Assembly: GCA_041674345.1 (NCBI GenBank)
Contig: JBAYVY010000149.1
Span: forward strand, 1 to 8,580
Length of the DNA stretch: 8,580 nt
Source: JBAYVY01 sp041674345
GTDB lineage: Bacteria; Planctomycetota; Phycisphaerae; Phycisphaerales; Zrk34
Direction of reading: 5' to 3'
Below are positions 5,233 through 8,580 of the stretch, in pieces. How positions within the stretch are numbered: the first letter of the stretch is position 1; the number at the start of each line of letters is the position of its first letter. Under the pieces are notes generated by a model that saw only the letters and a list, made by a program, of their open reading frames with translations, had not been told where the DNA came from and ran no database searches. Made by a program: the position numbers and the translations under genes.

Positions 5233-6453
5233 GTGAGCCGAAACGTGTACCTGACGCATGGACCAACTGATCGCATTGTCGATACGCTTCGCATTTCCGA
5301 GCGGGAAGCCGCCGCGATTCTTGAAGCGATGAACAGCGCCCAACACGACCTGCCGATGGCGGAACTGCGGGATTCCGATCGTCTGGTTTGCCGGCCGATC
5401 AAGGGCGTGGTCGTGCATATTCAGCATCCCGGCGGGTCCGGCGGCATGTTCCTGGTCTGGCCCCGCAATATCAGCCGAACCGGCATGGGCTTTCTCCACG
5501 GCAACTTCATCTATCCCAACACCACCGTCGTCATCCACCTGCGCCGGCCCAGCGGCCCCAGCGCCCGCGTCACGGGCAAGATCATGCGATGCCGCCATGT
5601 CAGCGGCGTCCTTCACGAAATCGGCGTGCGATTCGACCAGGCGCTGGACATGGCCATGCTCACCGAATACACACGCGGCGATCCGCAACCCATCAGCAAC
5701 GGCTCTTCATCCAGCCAGACGCCCGTTCGTTTGACCGGACGCGTACTGGTCATCGACCACTGCATCGACGACCGCGACCTGATGAACTTCATCTGCACCA
5801 GCACCGGCCTGGAATGCACCGAGGCCTCCATGCTCGAAGAAGCCCAGGGCTTCCTCCAAAACCATATGTACGACCTGGTGCTGACCGACGTGGAACTGGG
5901 CGACGGCTCGATGGAGGAAATCATCCGGGGCCTGCGCACGTCGCGCTATCCGGGGCCGGTCATCGGAATCTGGCAACTGGCTAACAATCAGATCGACACG
6001 TCATCGCTGGAAAAGGCCGGGTTTTCCGATCTGCTGACCAAACCGCTGGAAACCAGCCGGGTCATCACGGTGCTGGCGAAATACCTCCAACAGGCCGCCG
6101 GCGGTCGGCGAAGCAATGAAGCCCTGCTCAGCGAACAATGGTCCAATGAGGCGATGCGCCCGCTGATACTCGCGTTCCTGGGCCGGCTGGAAAACCATCT
6201 CACTCGCCTGCAATCGCTGGCCGAACGTGAGCCGGACGCGGATGTCGATTCCTCGCTGTTGAAACTCTGCCTCGATCTTCAAAGCAGCAGCGGCAGCTAC
6301 GGCTTCCCCACCATCAGCGACGCGGTGATGGACTTGTACCGCCTGGCCGGCGACGCCCAGTCGCAGACCGCCAAACTCAAATCGCAGGTCGATCGCCTGA
6401 CCGTTCTGATCCGCAGCGCCTGCCTGGTGCGCCAACGCACGCTGGCCCGGTGA
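5233..6453 (+). CDS. PilZ - receiver - degenerate HPt-like signalling protein
   Basis: This cytoplasmic-looking protein of 406 residues has three parts. Residues about 46-140 form a PilZ-like domain: R50-LVC-R54 fits the RxxxR c-di-GMP site, and NISRTG (79-84) fits the (D/N)xSxxG site. Residues about 169-286 are a receiver domain with acidic D175, phospho-acceptor candidate D219 in YDLVLTDVELGDG, and K270. The second acidic residue is H176, and the usual Thr/Ser before the lysine is W247. Residues about 303-400 resemble a histidine phosphotransfer (HPt) domain around LCLDLQSSSGSYGFPTIS (345-362), but the phosphorylatable histidine is replaced by L347. The GTG start at 5233 follows AGGGG at a 9-nt spacing; ATG codons 33 and 42 are fallback starts that still keep the PilZ domain. 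It converges on the HDOD-GGDEF gene. c-di-GMP binding is predicted from motifs only. Confidence 0.85.
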   Translation: MSRNVYLTHGPTDRIVDTLRISEREAAAILEAMNSAQHDLPMAELRDSDRLVCRPIKGVVVHIQHPGGSGGMFLVWPRNISRTGMGFLHGNFIYPNTTVVIHLRRPSGPSARVTGKIMRCRHVSGVLHEIGVRFDQALDMAMLTEYTRGDPQPISNGSSSSQTPVRLTGRVLVIDHCIDDRDLMNFICTSTGLECTEASMLEEAQGFLQNHMYDLVLTDVELGDGSMEEIIRGLRTSRYPGPVIGIWQLANNQIDTSSLEKAGFSDLLTKPLETSRVITVLAKYLQQAAGGRRSNEALLSEQWSNEAMRPLILAFLGRLENHLTRLQSLAEREPDADVDSSLLKLCLDLQSSSGSYGFPTISDAVMDLYRLAGDAQSQTAKLKSQVDRLTVLIRSACLVRQRTLAR

Positions 6454-6466
6454 AACGCTTCCGGGG

Positions 6467-6494
6467 GGCGCATGACAACTGGCGCATGACAACC
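6467..6494. repeat. 14-bp tandem duplication after the PilZ-receiver gene
   Basis: GGCGCATGACAACT is followed directly by GGCGCATGACAACC, two adjacent 14-bp copies differing at the last base. It lies 13 bp past the stop codon and looks like a simple duplication with no evident role. Confidence 0.6.
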
Positions 6495-6545
6495 GGCACA
6501 CCTGCCTGCACGGGAGTCGCCCACCCGACGATTTCACACGAAGGA

Positions 6546-6595
6546 CACGAAGAACGGATCATATTTAACTTAAATATGATCCGTTCAACTTCGTG
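6546..6595. repeat. Perfect 35-bp palindrome within a CACGAAG repeat element, between convergent genes
   Basis: Arms GAACGGATCATATTTAA (6552-6568) and its exact complement (6570-6586) flank a single C at 6569: 17 perfect base pairs. Outside lies a second inverted pair, CACGAAG (6546-6552, sharing one base with the inner arm) and CTTCGTG (6589-6595). The left flank reads CACACGAAGGACACGAAG, resembling the CACGAAG-type intergenic repeats I associate with planctomycete-like genomes. It sits between the stop codons at 6453 and 6636, so it could act as a two-way transcription stop. However, there is no poly-T run, and a mobile-repeat origin is equally possible. Confidence 0.8.
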
Positions 6596-6635
6596 CTTCT
6601 TCATGCCAGTCGTGTTGGAAGTCCCGCGTTTCTTT

Positions 6636-8141
6636 TCACCCATTGACGACGGCGACCGGGGCGACCGGCTTGGGTGTGAACACACGCACACAGTTGCGCC
6701 CCGACGCCTTCGCGGCGTACACGGCCTTGTCCGCCGCCTCGATCAGTTGTTCCGGCCGCTGAAAACCGCACAACCCGTCGAAACTGGCCACCCCCAGCGA
6801 CAGCGTGGCGCGAAGCACCAGTCCGTCGCCCCCGTCAATCGTCATCGCTTCGATTTTCCGCCGCATTCCCTCCGCCACCCGCGCCGCGGCGCGCCGATCA
6901 TGTCCCGGCAGCACCACCGCGAATTCCTCGCCTCCGTATCGCGCCACCAGCGATCCCGCCGGTGCGTTGTCCATCAGGCAGCGGGACAGCGCGATCAGCA
7001 CCCGATCCCCCGCCTGGTGTCCGTAAGTATCGTTCACATTCTTGAAACGATCCGCATCCGCGAAGATCACGCCCAGCGGCTGCGTCTGCCGGGCCGCGAA
7101 CTGGAACTGCTGCTGAATGAACTCGTTGAACCGGCCCCGGTTGGCCACGCCCGTCAGCGAATCGCGCGTCATCTGCTCCTGCAACTTGCGGTTCTGATGC
7201 TCCAGTTGCGTCGCGTTCTGCTGCGTCTGCAATGAAAGCTGGAGCAGCGTTTCATTCGCCTCCGCCAGAATCGACTGCGCATCGCGCGATCCGTCCAGCC
7301 GAATATCGAACAGGTCGGCGATCTCTTGCGTTCCCTTGTGAACATTCTCGATCAGCACTTCGCCGGCGGAGCGTTCGATCTCAAAGCAATCCTTCAGCTT
7401 CACGAAAAACTGATCCACCAGTTCTGGTTTGTTTCGCAGAAACACATCCGCCGCCAGCCCCCCCACCGCCACGCACTGCACCAGCGGCAACTGATCGAGC
7501 GGACACCTGGCCGGCTGCTCGTGGTACTGGATCGGCGAGATCAGCACCGGCGGCAGCTTCCAATGCGCCGCCAGCGCCGCGCCGATTTCCGCATGGGTTC
7601 CCCCCAATCGCTCCTGCTCCAACTGGCACAACCGGCGATGATCCTGGCCGACCTCCCGCAGAATCGACTCATATTCATCGCCCAGTGTTTGCACCATCGC
7701 CATGATGCCCAGATCCTGGAGCAATCCACCGAGGAACGCCTCTTCCTGCTGAAGCAGACCGGCCTGCTGCGCGATGGTCCGCGCGCCGACCGCCGAGAAA
7801 AGCGACCGTCGCCAGACACTGAGCATGTCGAACTCGCCTTCGGTCTGCTTGCGCACCGAGCTGATGAGCGTGAAGCCCAACGCCAAAGTTTTGACGGAGT
7901 TCAATCCCAGAATGACCAACGCGTGGCTGATGGTCGAGACCGACTGCGACAGGCCGTAGTAGCTGGAGTTGACCGTGCGAAGAATTTTGCTGGACAGTGC
8001 CGGATCGTTGCTGATCGTACTGGCGATGTGCTTGATATTGATGTCGCGTTGCCTGCACAGGTCGATCACTTCCAGCGCGATGGTCGGAAGCGACGGAAGG
8101 CGCGGACAGTTGAGCACTTTGTTCAAGAGCTGTTGATTCAT
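6636..8141 (-). CDS. HDOD-GGDEF protein, probable diguanylate cyclase
   Basis: This 501-residue protein has an N-terminal HDOD domain (about 5-215), a linker rich in Gln, Glu and Leu predicted to form a coiled coil (about 285-328), and a C-terminal GGDEF domain (about 329-488). HDOD marks include SNDPALSSKILRTVNSS (44-60), LGLNSVKTLALG (78-89) and HWKLP (193-197). The GGDEF domain has DSLTGVANRGRF (327-338), metal-binding D362, FKNVND (366-371) and an intact GGEEF (403-407), so it should make c-di-GMP from GTP. The product-inhibition RxxD site is missing: the equivalent residues are PAGS (394-397). No transmembrane segment or signal peptide is seen, so it should be cytoplasmic. GGAGG lies 13 nt before the ATG, a long spacing. 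It converges on the PilZ-receiver gene, which suggests one c-di-GMP circuit. The signal sensed by the HDOD domain is unknown. Confidence 0.93.
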   Translation of the reverse strand: MNQQLLNKVLNCPRLPSLPTIALEVIDLCRQRDINIKHIASTISNDPALSSKILRTVNSSYYGLSQSVSTISHALVILGLNSVKTLALGFTLISSVRKQTEGEFDMLSVWRRSLFSAVGARTIAQQAGLLQQEEAFLGGLLQDLGIMAMVQTLGDEYESILREVGQDHRRLCQLEQERLGGTHAEIGAALAAHWKLPPVLISPIQYHEQPARCPLDQLPLVQCVAVGGLAADVFLRNKPELVDQFFVKLKDCFEIERSAGEVLIENVHKGTQEIADLFDIRLDGSRDAQSILAEANETLLQLSLQTQQNATQLEHQNRKLQEQMTRDSLTGVANRGRFNEFIQQQFQFAARQTQPLGVIFADADRFKNVNDTYGHQAGDRVLIALSRCLMDNAPAGSLVARYGGEEFAVVLPGHDRRAAARVAEGMRRKIEAMTIDGGDGLVLRATLSLGVASFDGLCGFQRPEQLIEAADKAVYAAKASGRNCVRVFTPKPVAPVAVVNG

Positions 8142-8306
8142 CGCTTCGAGACATCCTCCGCCGATGGCGGTCTCAGTTCCTGTTCGCGGGTCGGGCCTTC
8201 GCTCGTTGGATGGCTATGACGCACAGGCAAAACAACATTGCCGTGGTGCCGGATACCGACCCCGTTGATATACAATCTATCGTCGGGAAAACAAACAAAC
8301 TTAATC
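8142..8306. other. Leader region upstream of the HDOD-GGDEF gene, no gene seen
   Basis: I see no convincing gene here. On the minus strand, TTGTTT about 16 bp before TATATC (about 8295-8267) is a weak promoter candidate. An inverted pair GTCGGGA (8282-8288) / TCCCGAC (8305-8311) and a direct repeat of CCGACCCCG (8256-8264 and 8307-8315) overlap the nested structure to the right, so alternative pairings are possible. Confidence 0.3.
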
Positions 8307-8374
8307 CCGACCCCGGCGGTTTTCGCAAACAAGGGAAAACACCTAACCCCCTTGAATCACACCGCTTTTGTCGG
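8307..8374 (-). terminator. Nested inverted repeats followed by a T-rich tract (terminator or structured leader)
   Basis: Three nested stems are in register. In the minus-strand direction they are CCGAC (8374-8370) with GTCGG (8311-8307), GCGGT (8365-8361) with ACCGC (8320-8316), and CAAGGG (8354-8349) with CCCTTG (8335-8330). They are separated by small internal loops. On the minus strand the last stem is followed by a T-rich stretch (TTTGTTTGTTTT, within 8300-8289). That fits a rho-independent terminator for a gene entering from the right, or an attenuator in the leader of the HDOD-GGDEF gene. The pairing is seen in the sequence; the role is inferred. Confidence 0.45.
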
Positions 8375-8472
8375 TTCCTTTCGATAACACCCGCCCCCGA
8401 CACCAATTTCGAGACGTGCTGGAACGGCTCGACGTCATGTCTGTTGACCTGCATTTTCCGGGTCCAACGCAC

Positions 8473-8509
8473 ACCAGGCCGGTCGCCGTTCGATAGCGAC
8501 CGACCTGGT
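8473..8509. terminator. Strong hairpin near the right end
   Basis: ACCAGG (8473-8478) pairs with CCTGGT (8504-8509), and GGTCGC (8481-8486) pairs with GCGACC (8496-8501). A 2x2 internal loop lies between them and the apical loop has 9 nt. It starts 8 bp after a possible minus-strand stop codon (8520-8518), so it could end that transcript. Neither strand has a strong T-run after it. Confidence 0.4.
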
Positions 8510-8517
8510 TGTGGTTG

Positions 8518-8580
8518 TCACACAGGGTTGTGCGATGGATTTTCCGTGATGCCTTCGGCTGGCGCGAGCACTATCCGTGG
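8518..8580 (-). CDS. Possible C-terminal end of an unidentified gene (partial)
   Basis: One minus-strand frame is open from the window edge for 20 codons, ending ...APAEGITENPSHNPV then TGA (8520-8518). A strong hairpin follows 8 bp later, which is the main reason to consider it. The fragment is too short to identify, and another minus-strand frame is also open here. Treat it as a possibility only. Confidence 0.2.
   Translation of the reverse strand, partial: PRIVLAPAEGITENPSHNPV

Noticed and set aside
7326..8219. Plus-strand open frame of 297 codons opposite the HDOD-GGDEF gene
   Set aside because: Rich in Arg, Gln and His with no recognisable domain, antisense to a full-length gene with clear motifs.
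8221..8260. Sigma-54 promoter near GGCAC...GC upstream of the HDOD-GGDEF gene
   Set aside because: The GG and GC dinucleotides do not have the required spacing.
8173..8472. 99-codon minus-strand open frame upstream of the HDOD-GGDEF gene
   Set aside because: No family similarity, no ribosome-binding site, and it runs through nested inverted repeats; more likely non-coding leader.
8142..8580. c-di-GMP riboswitch (GEMM type) before the HDOD-GGDEF gene
   Set aside because: The conserved GACGCAAAGCC-like core is not present on the minus strand.

Overview
The window is GC-rich bacterial DNA, and I read it as a member of the Planctomycetota, probably Phycisphaerae or a related lineage. That placement is inference. 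It rests on the DinG-type helicase with a KGRGNYVSLRRL segment, the mix of HDOD-GGDEF and PilZ-receiver signalling proteins, and two intergenic A-rich short-repeat families of kinds I associate with planctomycete and verrucomicrobial genomes. Much of it is ordinary chromosomal housekeeping and signalling, with a small toxin-antitoxin pair and many unexplained repeats and dyads between and inside genes.

Layout from left to right. Positions 1-3465 are read on the minus strand: rsmG (16S rRNA m7G527 methyltransferase), a DinG/XPD-like helicase, an ArsR-type repressor, and the start of a gene that leaves the window, joined to the repressor by a TGATG stop/start overlap. A composite inverted-repeat element of about 114 bp separates rsmG from the helicase. 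Short tandem repeats built on ACTTCCGGG are inserted in frame in the helicase (two sites) and, as a single copy, in rsmG. Positions 3511-4147 carry an overlapping mntA-hepT (MNT/HEPN) toxin-antitoxin pair on the plus strand. It ends tail to tail, 11 bp from a stand-alone AMMECR1-domain gene on the minus strand (4159-4731). Next come an A+T-rich 27-bp dyad (4894-4920) and tRNA-Leu(UAA) (5023-5108, minus).

Positions 5233-8141 form a convergent c-di-GMP-type signalling pair. On the plus strand is a PilZ-receiver-HPt-like fusion whose HPt segment lacks the phosphorylatable histidine. On the minus strand is an HDOD-GGDEF protein with an intact GGEEF site but no RxxD inhibitory site. One could make the second messenger and the other could sense it, though nothing here proves that they are partners. 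Between their stop codons lies a perfect 35-bp palindrome. The right end (8142-8580) has no convincing complete gene. It contains nested inverted repeats that could be a terminator or structured leader before the HDOD-GGDEF gene, a further strong hairpin, and possibly the last codons of another minus-strand gene.

No clear new multi-gene system is visible. The best leads are the in-frame ACTTCCGGG expansions, the PilZ-receiver-pseudoHPt architecture, a dyad core shared between the arsR promoter region and the region upstream of the AMMECR1 gene, and the composite intergenic repeats.
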